From: Taurinivorans muris
Lineage (GTDB): Bacteria > Desulfobacterota > Desulfovibrionia > Desulfovibrionales > Desulfovibrionaceae
Assembly (NCBI RefSeq): GCF_025232395.1
Contig: NZ_CP065938.1
Location: 558,001-622,000, forward strand
Reading direction: 5' to 3'
Length of the DNA: 64,000 nt
Shown: piece after piece, positions 16,988-26,313 of the stretch
Layout: each line of letters starts with the position of its first letter
Position numbering within the stretch: position 1 is the first letter of the stretch
The notes under the pieces: generated by a model
What the model saw: only the letters and a program-made list of their open reading frames with translations
Database searches by the model: none
Told to the model about the DNA's origin: nothing
Translations under genes and position numbers: made by a program

Positions 16988-18052
16988 ATGGCGAAAGACC
17001 CCAGCAAAACCGAACGGGCGACCCCTAAACGGCGAAATAAGCTCCGAAAAGAGGGAAACGTTGCGAAATCAATGGAGTTTACAAAAACCTGCACGCTTAT
17101 CGTAGGTTTTGCCACCATGTATTTTTATTTGCCATATGCCGGTGAAAAGCTCGGAAATTATTGGGTCGAATGTTTCAATACTTTGGATGAGAATATCATT
17201 ACCCCTACGACGGCATATGCCATTTTATGGGAATTTGTCACCCAACTTGCCTTAATTTGCGGACCTATTGTTTTTGCCGTCGCAATTTCCGCCTTTGTCA
17301 CGCTTCGCAGGCAAGTCGGAAAATTATGGACGACAAAAGTTTTTAAATTCAAATGGTCGCGCTTTAATATTGTCAATGGATTGAAACGGGTCTTTTTTTC
17401 CTTTGAAACGTATGTTCGGCTTTTAAAAGCTGTTGCCATTGCAGCCATTATCGGTTATGTTCCTTTCATGTTCATTGTCGGACAGACGGCAGTTTTTCCG
17501 GGCTTGTATTATACCAATGCCCATGGCTTGGCGTCGTATCTTTTAACCGCCAGCGCGCAAATGATAAAATATACCATGATACCGGTTGTTGCCTATGCGC
17601 TGTTTGATTTGTGGCATAGTTTTCATCAGTATGAAGAAAACAACAAAATGACCAAGGCGGAAGTTAAAGACGAAATGCGGCAAGCATTCGGTGATCCTGT
17701 CATTAAAAACAAACAAAAGCAAAAAATGATGCAGTTTATGCAGCAACGTATGATGCAGAGCGTTCCGAAAGCGGATGTTGTTGTCACAAACCCTACTCAT
17801 TATGCTGTTGCCTTACAATATGATCCCACCATTTGTCCGGCTCCCGTCGTGCTGGCGAAAGGTGTGGATAAACTTGCCTTACGGATAAAGGATGTTGCGC
17901 GTGAACACGGAGTGCCTATCAAAGAAAACAAGCTTCTTGCCCGCAGTTTGTATTCTTCTGTGGAAATAGGCGAACCGATTCCAGAAGATTTATACAAAGC
18001 TGTCGCAGCAATCATTGCAGAAATTTGGCGTCTTAAAGGTAAAATACAATAG
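16988..18052 (+). CDS. flhB: flagellar export switch protein FlhB
   Basis: 354 residues: a cytoplasmic N-terminus (SKTERATPKRRNKLRKEGNV), four membrane segments, then the soluble FlhBc domain with the autocleavage motif N268-P-T-H (VVVTNPTHYAVAL). FlhB switches export from rod/hook to filament substrates. It lies directly after fliR and before the 1054-residue protein, on one strand and with almost no gaps, so the three are likely one operon. Confidence 0.97.
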   Translation: MAKDPSKTERATPKRRNKLRKEGNVAKSMEFTKTCTLIVGFATMYFYLPYAGEKLGNYWVECFNTLDENIITPTTAYAILWEFVTQLALICGPIVFAVAISAFVTLRRQVGKLWTTKVFKFKWSRFNIVNGLKRVFFSFETYVRLLKAVAIAAIIGYVPFMFIVGQTAVFPGLYYTNAHGLASYLLTASAQMIKYTMIPVVAYALFDLWHSFHQYEENNKMTKAEVKDEMRQAFGDPVIKNKQKQKMMQFMQQRMMQSVPKADVVVTNPTHYAVALQYDPTICPAPVVLAKGVDKLALRIKDVAREHGVPIKENKLLARSLYSSVEIGEPIPEDLYKAVAAIIAEIWRLKGKIQ

Positions 18053-18061
18053 GTGGTGACT

Positions 18062-21000
18062 ATGCAAATGAATTCATTTTTTTTCGATAAACAAGATAAG
18101 ATTTTCCTTGAAAGCGTCAATAACAGCATTGAATGCAGCAAGACGTTGGAAAGCCATTATCAGCAGGAAATTCACCCCAACGGCATTATCGATATGTGCA
18201 TTTCCCAAGAAATACGCATGGCGACCGCTGTCATCAGTTTGCTTGACAGACTGCAAACCAACAATATCGATGAACGTCTTATAGCCCTTAATAATCTGCA
18301 TAATGAAGTGTTGCTGACCTCAAGAACGAAATTCAGAAGAAATACCGCCCGTGTTCTCATTGAAATCATGAAGGAGCTTATCCGCACCTACGGCAATGAA
18401 GAAAAACAATTGCAGCTCGCCCACGATTTTCGTATTGCGGCAACGGGAAAACCGACTATTGTCCGTAAACTTTTGCGCCGTTATCATTTACTGGAAATGC
18501 CGGAAGCATGGAATCAGCTTGTTTTCGACCACCATATCCATGATGCCAACACGAAAGGCAGAAAATCGCCTACCCACCTCATAATGGACGCCTGGGTTAA
18601 AGGGATACGCTCCCTAACCGTCATTTATTATAACTATATTAAACCGGAAACCGCCTATGAACTTTTGGAAGCAAGCAAAATCATGGGTATAAAGGTTCGT
18701 ATCGGTTTGTTATACAATATCATTTACCGCCACAGACTTATCGACTTTATTTGGGTTCCTCAGGGTTTATACGGCACTGACGAATTTTTGGATTTCATTG
18801 CGGAGCCCGATATGCAGGCTTTAATGCAGGACGCAAGGCAAATCAGCCGCTGGCGCGAGAAATTCATATTTAAAATTGTTGATGAATGGAATCAAAATCT
18901 TAAAAATAAAATCAATGAAGAATTTTCTCTCGATTTGTCGCCTATTTCGACGGAAGAATATAAGAAATTCGTCAGTATCGGGCAAAGTTCGGTTTTGCAC
19001 TTGGCGGAACTTATCCATGATGATGCGAAAAAAACACTCACGGAACGTGTTTCCGTTATTAAAGAAAAAATGCAGCACACGAGCGACCCTCAGGAATTGC
19101 AGATTTTAACAAACCAATTGAATAATTATGATAAGCTGACAACGGAATATTTTCTTGAACTTCTTGAAGATTGCGAACATCTTATTGAAAAGGAACTTAT
19201 TGCGGAAGTGCTTACGGAAGAAGATCTGGATAAAATTCCAAGTATTGTGAAATATAGTCCCCACCAGCTTGTTTACCGTTTAAAACAAGTCCATTCAAAC
19301 AGCTATATTGTTTTAAACCTCGCCAATACGACTCCTGAAGAAGTTATCAACCTGCTTTGGGATACTGACGGTGAAATCACCCATTTGGAAATTTTCAACG
19401 TATACGACTGGCAGAAAGGCAGATCAAAACATATCGCCGAAATCAATGAATTGATGGTTGCTATCAATAAAAACAACACCCCGCTTTTAAAATCAATTTT
19501 ATTAAAACTCATTGAAACTTGTAAAAAAAGCGCTGAAATAACGTTGTTTGACGAAGACCATGAACATTTATTGTCAGCAGCAAGCAATGCGGACGAATTT
19601 GCAGACAAATCCAAAATTCAGGAATACCGTGACAACCCCAAATTGCGGCCTGTCACGCTTGAAGAAAGAGTTAAAGCTTTACAGCAAATATTGAGCAATA
19701 TCCCTACTGTTATCAATTATTACCGGGGAAAAAAACTTTTCACCCGCATTGGTACGGATTCCACAAGCCGTGTCGGCAGATTGGCTGGCATGGGGCTTGC
19801 TTACATCCAATGTCTGCCGGCTAGAACCATTAAGGAGTTGAAGAAAAGTTCGAACGAATCAAGAATGATTATTCCAATTCGTAAAGAAGTCCGCTTGGTT
19901 GAAACCTATATTTTGCCCCATAACAATGAAAAAGTTTCATGGTTTTGCAAGCTTCTCAGAAAAATTCCGCTCATTAAAAAGCTTACCTATAAAAAAATCA
20001 AAACCTATACGGATTTTGAAACGGATACTTCTGTTTTCAATAACGGCAATTGTTCTTATGCCTTGGAAGATTTCTCTTCCGATAAGGGCGATATTGTCAC
20101 CTTGGGAGGAAAAGGGCTGCGCACGACAAACGGCTTTGTTGCCAGCACGCCTAAAAACACCCTTCATAAATACAATTACTTAAACAGTAACCTGTCGAAC
20201 TTTATCAAAGTATTCATCGGTTATGTTTCCGCCTTGTATTCTTTCCAGGACACGCAGGATATCGCATTCCTCGCATGGTGGGGAGCCCTCATTTGGTTCA
20301 TTATTACCGGAGTGCGGAATATTTTCCAAGCCATTCTCGGAGTCGGCGGATTGCAGCGGTCGCCGCTCATGCGCTGGAATAACTATGTCAGTTGGAGCCG
20401 TTTATGCGATTCTCTCATGTATACGGGTATTTCCGTAATTTTATTGGAATCGATAGTGCGTGTCGACTTTCTTGAGCAAACCTGCGGCATAACAGCATCG
20501 AATAATCCTTTGCTCTCCTTTACGGTTATATCCCTTGTGAACGGTTTTTATATCATGGGACACAACTATATTCGAGGTCTGCAAACGGAAGCCATTATCG
20601 GCAACTTCTTCAGAAGTTTTCTTGCCATTCCGATTTCCCTTGTTTACAATAATATTTTCTTTTCATTTTTATTGGCAATAGGCGTGCATAATGCCGTAGA
20701 GCTTGTGGTTGCCTGTTCCGCCATCACATCGAAAATGGCTTCCGATACCGGAGCCGCCCTTGTGGAAGGATATGCCGACAAAAACAGCAATGTTTGGTTC
20801 AGGCAATGGGATTACAAGCTGGCTTTTGAAAAGCTGTATACGCAGTTCACCAAACTTGAGCTGCATTTTCCTGAAAAGGGATGCTTGGAACTTTTGAAAA
20901 ATCCTCAGGAACTGCTCAATAATTTAAAGCAGGTTGACAAACAGCTTTACACAAGCATGATAATCAACGCTCTTGATTTGATGTATTTGTATTATTATCA

Positions 21001-21226
21001 GCCCCGCTCCAATTCAACACTCAGGAACATCATTAAAAATATTTCCGAAAATGAAAAATTGGTAATGCTGCGCATGCAGTACGTACTGCTTTGCCATAAG
21101 GACGTCAGTCAACTGTTCATTGATGAAACATTGGGCGAAAATTTTGCAAAAGCGTTGTCTTTCTATCTTGATACCCATCAGCAATACTTGAAACAATTGC
21201 AAAAAATTTGCCAAATTGAATATTAG
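18062..21226 (+). CDS. large uncharacterised membrane protein with PHP-like segment
   Basis: 1054 residues from ATG 18062, with AGGTGG (18051-18056) as ribosome site overlapping the flhB end. The N-terminal 150 residues are helical. At 154-161 is VFDHHIHD, followed by THLIMDAWVKGIRSLTVIYY and YELLEASKIMGIKVRIGLLY, which recall a PHP-type metal hydrolase; the usual second motif (TDH) is absent. A long helical, partly coiled region follows (about 270-540). From about 700 to 860 come several hydrophobic segments likely to span the membrane, then a helical C-terminus. I do not recognise a named family. The position behind fliR-flhB suggests a flagellar or envelope role, which is inference. Confidence 0.75.
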   Translation: MQMNSFFFDKQDKIFLESVNNSIECSKTLESHYQQEIHPNGIIDMCISQEIRMATAVISLLDRLQTNNIDERLIALNNLHNEVLLTSRTKFRRNTARVLIEIMKELIRTYGNEEKQLQLAHDFRIAATGKPTIVRKLLRRYHLLEMPEAWNQLVFDHHIHDANTKGRKSPTHLIMDAWVKGIRSLTVIYYNYIKPETAYELLEASKIMGIKVRIGLLYNIIYRHRLIDFIWVPQGLYGTDEFLDFIAEPDMQALMQDARQISRWREKFIFKIVDEWNQNLKNKINEEFSLDLSPISTEEYKKFVSIGQSSVLHLAELIHDDAKKTLTERVSVIKEKMQHTSDPQELQILTNQLNNYDKLTTEYFLELLEDCEHLIEKELIAEVLTEEDLDKIPSIVKYSPHQLVYRLKQVHSNSYIVLNLANTTPEEVINLLWDTDGEITHLEIFNVYDWQKGRSKHIAEINELMVAINKNNTPLLKSILLKLIETCKKSAEITLFDEDHEHLLSAASNADEFADKSKIQEYRDNPKLRPVTLEERVKALQQILSNIPTVINYYRGKKLFTRIGTDSTSRVGRLAGMGLAYIQCLPARTIKELKKSSNESRMIIPIRKEVRLVETYILPHNNEKVSWFCKLLRKIPLIKKLTYKKIKTYTDFETDTSVFNNGNCSYALEDFSSDKGDIVTLGGKGLRTTNGFVASTPKNTLHKYNYLNSNLSNFIKVFIGYVSALYSFQDTQDIAFLAWWGALIWFIITGVRNIFQAILGVGGLQRSPLMRWNNYVSWSRLCDSLMYTGISVILLESIVRVDFLEQTCGITASNNPLLSFTVISLVNGFYIMGHNYIRGLQTEAIIGNFFRSFLAIPISLVYNNIFFSFLLAIGVHNAVELVVACSAITSKMASDTGAALVEGYADKNSNVWFRQWDYKLAFEKLYTQFTKLELHFPEKGCLELLKNPQELLNNLKQVDKQLYTSMIINALDLMYLYYYQPRSNSTLRNIIKNISENEKLVMLRMQYVLLCHKDVSQLFIDETLGENFAKALSFYLDTHQQYLKQLQKICQIEY

Positions 21227-21233
21227 GATACGT

Positions 21234-21719
21234 ATGCATATTGTTCTTTATAATCCTGAAATTCCGCCGAATACCGGCAATATCGCCCGCCTTTGCGCCG
21301 GAACGCGGATAGAACTGCACCTCATAGAACCATTGGGATTTTCTTTGGACGATAAATATTTAAAGCGAGCCGGACTTGATTATTGGCCTTATGTGAACCT
21401 TTCCGTCTGGAAAAATTTTGAATGCTATATGAATAAGACGGGAAAACATCACCGCCTTGTCATGACGAGCGCAAGAGGCGGAAAAAGTTTGCACAGGTTT
21501 GATTTCACGCGGCAGGACGCACTCATTTTCGGACCTGAAACGAAAGGGCTGCCTCAGGATATTCTTAATTTATCCGAATACAGAGTAAAAATTCCGATTT
21601 TTAATACGGTGAGAAGTCTCAACCTTTCCACAAGCGCGGGAATTGTTTTGTATCAAGCGCTGGCAAATTCCGGAATTTTGGATGAATGGGAACAAACAGA
21701 TATGAACATCATTAAATAA
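21234..21719 (+). CDS. trmL: tRNA (cytidine(34)/5-carboxymethylaminomethyluridine(34)-2'-O)-methyltransferase
   Basis: 161 residues from ATG 21234 (AGGA eight bases upstream; an earlier in-frame start overlaps the previous gene). A SpoU/TrmD-knot protein: NPEIPPNTGNIARLCAGT at the N-terminus, LIFGPETKGLP and the knot RVKIPIFNTVRSLNLSTSAGIVLYQAL at the C-terminus, with conserved N and S residues that bind SAM. The family methylates the wobble base of two tRNA-Leu species. It is the last gene of the fliR operon and is followed at once by a terminator. Confidence 0.92.
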   Translation: MHIVLYNPEIPPNTGNIARLCAGTRIELHLIEPLGFSLDDKYLKRAGLDYWPYVNLSVWKNFECYMNKTGKHHRLVMTSARGGKSLHRFDFTRQDALIFGPETKGLPQDILNLSEYRVKIPIFNTVRSLNLSTSAGIVLYQALANSGILDEWEQTDMNIIK

Positions 21720-21745
21720 AAAAAGGGCGTTACGCCCCTTTTTAT
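21718..21745. terminator. bidirectional intrinsic terminator
   Basis: AAAAAGGGCG, a TTA loop and CGCCC(C)TTTTT give a GC-rich stem flanked by A and T runs. It serves both trmL (+) and the convergent ZraP-like gene (-). Confidence 0.85.
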
Positions 21746-21756
21746 TTAATATTTTC

Positions 21757-22338
21757 TTACATTTTTTCCTGCATTTTTCCTGGTTTTTCCATAGGAACTT
21801 GTCCGTCTTCGGCAAACGGAGGCATTTCACCGAACAATTCATGATGAGGCATGGCTCTTCTTACGTGGTGAGGCGGTATTTTGCGCATTGGAACTTCCCC
21901 GTTGAATGCGGGGCAATTCATTAGCGGGTATTGTGAATTGAAGCATGGCGCAAAATTCCTGTGAAATTCAAATCCCATAAAATCAACCCCGTAATTTTCA
22001 CGGGTATTTTTTATGAATTCTTCATTCAATGTTTGGATTTGACGGTCAAGCATCACAATATCACGTGCGGCTTTTGAAATTTGCTTGGGTTCCGCATTGG
22101 GATTATGGGTAAACGCCTTATACTCCAACCGTCTGACACGTCTTTCGTCTTTTAATTCCTGTATTTTTTTAATGTGGACGGCATGGTCTTTTTCCCATTT
22201 TGCAAAATTGTTTTCATCTTGAACAAATTCTTCAAAAGTTCTCAACGTATCTTCTTTGGCAAAAGCATACCCGTCAGATACGGCAAAAGACAATCCTAAA
22301 ATCATTGCGCAGGCAATAACAATATTTTTTATTTTCAT
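21757..22338 (-). CDS. ZraP/Spy-like periplasmic protein
   Basis: 193 residues from ATG 22338, chosen because AAGGAG lies six bases upstream and the product then opens with a clean signal peptide (MKIKNIVIACAMILGLSFA). The mature part is helical and highly charged (about 30-120, resembling the LTxxQ/CpxP-Spy-ZraP hairpin). The tail is Pro/Met/His-rich with HHVRR and PHHELFGEMP, a possible metal-binding end. It is divergent from a sensor kinase/NtrC regulator pair, the arrangement of zraP-zraSR. A sigma-54 promoter is visible upstream. ZraP is a zinc-binding periplasmic chaperone; the metal specificity here is untested. Confidence 0.7.
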   Translation of the reverse strand: MKIKNIVIACAMILGLSFAVSDGYAFAKEDTLRTFEEFVQDENNFAKWEKDHAVHIKKIQELKDERRVRRLEYKAFTHNPNAEPKQISKAARDIVMLDRQIQTLNEEFIKNTRENYGVDFMGFEFHRNFAPCFNSQYPLMNCPAFNGEVPMRKIPPHHVRRAMPHHELFGEMPPFAEDGQVPMEKPGKMQEKM

Positions 22339-22362
22339 ACAATTCTCCTTATCGTTATATAC

Positions 22363-22378
22363 AGCAATTTTCATTCCA
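22363..22378 (-). promoter_or_regulatory. sigma-54 (-24/-12) promoter of the ZraP-like gene
   Basis: On the - strand TGGAATGAAAATTGCT has GG and GC separated by exactly ten bases, as required for sigma-54. It lies about 25 bases before the ATG, leaving room for transcription start and the AAGGAG site. The divergent operon encodes an NtrC-type activator with an intact GAFTGA loop. Repeats at 22481-22498 (TGTCACATTTTTACACAT) are at a suitable distance for activator binding. Confidence 0.7.
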
Positions 22379-22589
22379 AAATCACCGTATATGATTTTCA
22401 ATCGATTTTTCCTGTTTTTTCACTTTTAACTTGTAATCTTCATAAAAACATGTAAAAAAATACACAACATAAAACATTATTGTCACATTTTTACACATTT
22501 TTATTTTGCATTTCTTGATATTGTATAACCATATGTTAAAGGAATGCATTTTGCAAGCAAAAGAGTAAAGCGACATTTAAAGAGAAACC

Positions 22590-24314
22590 ATGCAAAAAAA
22601 ATTTTTAAAAATAGCTCCCTATGGCATTCTGCTTATTGTTTTTATTGTGGCGTCTTCCCTTTTGCTATGGGATATTCAAATTTCAAAGAGTAATATTCAT
22701 GTTTCAAGTTTTCTTATTCATGAACGGGGCAAATCGATTTTACAAACAATAGAATCCAATATTATCGCTTCCAATGTGAACACAAAAGAAAGATTGGATG
22801 ACTTGATCGTGAATTACGCCTTGCAGGACGATGTCGAATTTATCGCGCTTGCCAATGAACGGGGCGAAGTTCTTATTTCCAATAATTCCGCCATGATCGG
22901 ACAAATGCTTCCCGTCAATTCCCCTGCATGCGATATGAATAACGGCAACGGCAATTTTTGTATCAATTTAGATTTTTCATTCGATGAGGCAAAGTTGAAT
23001 AAAACCGAGTATATTATCGTGCAAAGAACGCTTTTTCGTTCCCGTCCCCCAAAACATTCCATGCATAGTCAACACAGAAGAGAACGCTTCATGCAGCACA
23101 GATCGGATTTTAACAGAAATTTAAATGCCGAAAACCGTCAGCTTTTTCTGGTGGTCGGCTTTAAAACAGAAGAAATTATGCAGGCAAAGCTGTTGGACGA
23201 CAGAAAAATTCTTATCAATACCATTGCATTCGGCTTTCTTCTGTTCATGAGTATCTTATCCTTCATCCTCTTGAAAAAATATCAAAAATACTACCAACTT
23301 ATTGAAGAATCAAAAGTGTATTTCGACGGACTGATGACCACAATTCCTTTGGGTATCATCACAATCAATATGCAAAATACGATTATCACATGCAACCCGA
23401 TTACGGAAAAAATGTTCAAATCAGGCAATCTCACAGGAAAAAATATTTGTGATTTTATTCCTGCCATAGCATATTTGGATTTCAACAAGCCTGTTATCAA
23501 TGCACTGGTGAAAATTGCCGGCAATTCGGGAAACAATTTTGAACTGAACAGTTTCAGCATCAATATTGATAATGAAAAAAAAGCAATAGGCATCATTTTG
23601 CGCGATTTAAAAGAAATTCAGAAATTACAGGAAGAATTAAACAGAAAAGACAAGCTTGCTTCCGTCGGACAATTGGCAGCCGGCATAGCGCATGAAATCC
23701 GCAATCCGTTAAGTTCCATCAAAGGCTTTGCGAGAATTTTTGAAGAAAATGCCAAAGAAGGCAGTGAAGAAAAAGCGCTTGCGCAAATCATGAACCAAGA
23801 AATCTGCCGCGTTGACAAGGTTATTTCCGATTTGCTCGAGTTTTCCAAACCGAATACCCTTGTCTTGAATAAGGTTTCCCTACAAAAACTTATTGAGCAG
23901 GTTGAAAAATCGCTTATGCTTCAAGCAAAAGAACATGGTATACGATTTGTCAACGAAATAGCCATACAGGAACTTACTTTGGATTTCGACAGGATGATAC
24001 AGGTTTTTTATAACCTGCTCATCAATTCCATCGAAGCGATGCATAAAATTTCCGATGACAACAAAAAAACAATAACCATTAAAGCATGGCAGGAACAAAA
24101 TAATACGCTTATCACCATTCAAGACAAGGGACAAGGAATACCGCAAAACAAACTTTCCAGTCTGTTCACCCCCTATTACACCACAAAAGCGAAAGGAACC
24201 GGACTTGGACTTGTCATAGTGCAAAAAATCATTGAAGCCCATAAAGGCTCGGTCAAAGCGGAAAGTGAAGAAAATGCGGGCACAACCTTTATTATTACGC
24301 TGCCGATAAACTAA
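22590..24314 (+). CDS. ZraS-like membrane sensor histidine kinase
   Basis: 574 residues. Membrane segment at about 8-30, a periplasmic sensor of about 175 residues rich in His/Arg towards its end (RPPKHSMHSQHRRERFMQHR), a second membrane segment at about 208-230, a PAS domain (about 240-345), HisKA with H368 in IAHEIRNPLSS, and the ATPase domain with N box NLLINSIEAM, G1 DKGQGIP and G2 GTGLGLVIVQKIIEAH. It is the likely kinase for the regulator encoded 10 bases downstream. The His-rich periplasmic stretch would suit metal sensing, as in ZraS, or interaction with the His-rich ZraP-like protein. Confidence 0.85.
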   Translation: MQKKFLKIAPYGILLIVFIVASSLLLWDIQISKSNIHVSSFLIHERGKSILQTIESNIIASNVNTKERLDDLIVNYALQDDVEFIALANERGEVLISNNSAMIGQMLPVNSPACDMNNGNGNFCINLDFSFDEAKLNKTEYIIVQRTLFRSRPPKHSMHSQHRRERFMQHRSDFNRNLNAENRQLFLVVGFKTEEIMQAKLLDDRKILINTIAFGFLLFMSILSFILLKKYQKYYQLIEESKVYFDGLMTTIPLGIITINMQNTIITCNPITEKMFKSGNLTGKNICDFIPAIAYLDFNKPVINALVKIAGNSGNNFELNSFSINIDNEKKAIGIILRDLKEIQKLQEELNRKDKLASVGQLAAGIAHEIRNPLSSIKGFARIFEENAKEGSEEKALAQIMNQEICRVDKVISDLLEFSKPNTLVLNKVSLQKLIEQVEKSLMLQAKEHGIRFVNEIAIQELTLDFDRMIQVFYNLLINSIEAMHKISDDNKKTITIKAWQEQNNTLITIQDKGQGIPQNKLSSLFTPYYTTKAKGTGLGLVIVQKIIEAHKGSVKAESEENAGTTFIITLPIN

Positions 24315-24324
24315 AGAGGAATGT

Positions 24325-25662
24325 ATGAACAACCATATTCTGATTGTCGATGACGATAAACCCCATGGACTCATGCTTGAAACGCTTTTGAAAAAATGGC
24401 AGTTTAAAATTTCAAGAGCTGAAAACGGACTTGAAGCCGTTGAAAAAATAAAAGAAACCCCCTATGATTGCGTACTCATGGATATCCGTATGCCGGACAT
24501 GGACGGCGTCACGGCTTTAAAATTCATTCATGCGTATAATCCCGCCATTCCTATTGTTATGATGACGGCTTTTTCCGATATCGACAATGCCGTTGAATGC
24601 GTCAAAAACGGCGCATACGATTATCTCACCAAACCACTTGATTTTGACAGACTGAAAATCACCCTCGATAACAGCCTTGAACATGCGAAATTAAAAAAAC
24701 AAGTGAAATCAATGGAAATGGAATTTCAAACCGATATTATCGGCAACAGCAAAGCTATTATCGAATTGAAATCATTGATAAAAAGTTTCGCTCCTTCGGA
24801 CGCGACCGTTTTAATTCATGGCAAATCAGGCACCGGCAAGGAACTTGTCGCCCGCACCATTTACGAATTAAGCCACCGCAAAGACAAACCGTTTGTAACG
24901 GTCAACTGTGCAGCCCTTTCTGAAACGCTTTTGGAATCGGAACTTTTCGGGCATGAAAAAGGCGCGTTCACCGGAGCGGACAAAAAACGGGAAGGACGTT
25001 TTTTTCAAGCGAACGGCGGAACGATTTTTCTTGATGAAATTGGCGAGATTTCCCCGCAAATGCAGGTCAAACTCCTCAGGGTCCTTCAACAGAAAGAAAT
25101 TCAGCGGGTCGGCAGCGATGAAGTTCTATTCATTGATGTAAGGATTATTGCCGCCACAAACAGAAATTTGGAAGAAGAAATTCAAAAAGGCAGTTTCAGA
25201 GAAGATTTATATTATAGGCTCAATGTCATAACGCTTGACGTTCCGGCTCTTGCGGAACGAAAAGAAGATATTCCCATTCTCGCCCAGCATTTCCTTACGC
25301 AATTTTCGAGAAAAAACAATAAGAATATCAAAGGGTTTACGCCAAAAGCGATGGATTGTCTCATTAGACACGAATGGCGGGGAAATGTTCGGGAACTCGA
25401 AAACGTTATTGAAAGGGCAAGCATTTTAACGTATGGCGATTATATCGATGTTGCGCAATTGCCGGAACTTTTGCAGCATCACCATAAGCAAAAGAACGAA
25501 TTTGAAAATATCACCACGCTGGAAGATATGGAAAAAGCTTTTATTTTAAAAACATTGAAAGAAAATAACGACAATAAGTCAGAAACGGCGAAACATCTCG
25601 GTATCTCACGCAAAACCCTGCATACGAAACTGAAGCTGTACAATTTGGAAGGTGAAGAATGA
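24325..25662 (+). CDS. ZraR-like NtrC-family response regulator
   Basis: 445 residues: receiver domain (D53 in VLMDIRMPDMDG, T/K in TKPLDFDRL), AAA+ domain with GKSGTGKE Walker A, GAFTGA at 213-218 for sigma-54 contact, TIFLDEIGE Walker B, R fingers, then a Fis-type helix-turn-helix (KSETAKHLGISRKTLHTKL). It should activate the sigma-54 promoter of the divergent ZraP-like gene. The ribosome site AAAGAGGA precedes the ATG. The stop overlaps the cobO start by four bases. Confidence 0.92.
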   Translation: MNNHILIVDDDKPHGLMLETLLKKWQFKISRAENGLEAVEKIKETPYDCVLMDIRMPDMDGVTALKFIHAYNPAIPIVMMTAFSDIDNAVECVKNGAYDYLTKPLDFDRLKITLDNSLEHAKLKKQVKSMEMEFQTDIIGNSKAIIELKSLIKSFAPSDATVLIHGKSGTGKELVARTIYELSHRKDKPFVTVNCAALSETLLESELFGHEKGAFTGADKKREGRFFQANGGTIFLDEIGEISPQMQVKLLRVLQQKEIQRVGSDEVLFIDVRIIAATNRNLEEEIQKGSFREDLYYRLNVITLDVPALAERKEDIPILAQHFLTQFSRKNNKNIKGFTPKAMDCLIRHEWRGNVRELENVIERASILTYGDYIDVAQLPELLQHHHKQKNEFENITTLEDMEKAFILKTLKENNDNKSETAKHLGISRKTLHTKLKLYNLEGEE

Positions 25663-26162
25663 TCATTGTTTACACAGGAAACGGCAAAGGCAAAACAAGC
25701 GCCTCGGTGGGGCAGGCAATCCGTGCTTTGGGAAACGGCATTCCCCTTTGTTTTGTGCAGTTCATGAAAAGCGATGTGCAGGCCGGAGAACAAATTTTTC
25801 TTCAACAGCTGCTTCAAGATAATCTGTATATCGGCGGAAAAGGCTTTTTCCGAAAAGAGGAAGAACGTCCGAAACACAGAGAGGCCGTTCTTGCCTGTTT
25901 AAAATGGATAGAAACAAAGAAAGAAACAGTTTCCATGCTTGTTTGCGATGAAATCCTTTACGCATACCATGCGAAACTCATAAGCAAGGAAGAAATCGAA
26001 AATCTCATTTCTTTTTGCAGAGCAAACAAGAAGCATCTTGTCTTATCGGGACGTTACGCTCCAGACTGGCTTATGGAACAAGCCGACATCGTTTCGGAAA
26101 TTCAAGAAATAAAACACGCCTGCTCCAAGGGCGTACCCGCACAAAAAGGAATTGAGTTCTAA
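25659..26162 (+). CDS. cobO: cob(I)yrinic acid a,c-diamide / cobalamin adenosyltransferase, CobO type
   Basis: 167 residues. P-loop at the very start (IVYTGNGKGKTSAS), then VQFMKSD, the DEILYA Walker B and LVLSGRYAPDWL, all features of the CobO/BtuR family, which transfers adenosine from ATP to the cobalt of corrinoids. It overlaps the regulator gene (ATGA), which is odd company: co-transcription with a ZraSR-like pair may simply be operon rearrangement. The C-terminus (HACSKGVPAQKGIEF) matches the family's characteristic end. Confidence 0.88.
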   Translation: MIIVYTGNGKGKTSASVGQAIRALGNGIPLCFVQFMKSDVQAGEQIFLQQLLQDNLYIGGKGFFRKEEERPKHREAVLACLKWIETKKETVSMLVCDEILYAYHAKLISKEEIENLISFCRANKKHLVLSGRYAPDWLMEQADIVSEIQEIKHACSKGVPAQKGIEF

Positions 26163-26250
26163 TTTATCATATTATTTCAGTATATTATAAAAATTTATAA
26201 AAAATTTCATTTTTTTTTATAAAAAACACTTGTCGAATAAAAAATCATAC

Positions 26251-26289
26251 TTATTTATTCCTTGTAAGGACGAAAGTCCGAATAAATAA
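26251..26289 (+). promoter_or_regulatory. inverted-repeat hairpin in the dnaK leader
   Basis: TTATTTATTC (26251-26260) pairs perfectly with GAATAAATAA (26280-26289). Between them sit a seven-base bulge and a GGAC-GAAA-GTCC hairpin with a GNRA loop. The structure ends 14 bases before the dnaK ribosome site GGAGGAA. A TTGTCG-N16-TATTTA pair (26230-26257) could be the promoter, which would make the repeat an operator rather than RNA. No CIRCE sequence is present. Confidence 0.5.
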
Positions 26290-26313
26290 CAGATAATCCG
26301 TTTGGAGGAATAT

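Noticed and set aside
26163-26313. CIRCE operator before dnaK
   Set aside because: TTAGCACTC-N9-GAGTGCTAA is not present; the inverted repeat found is a different sequence.
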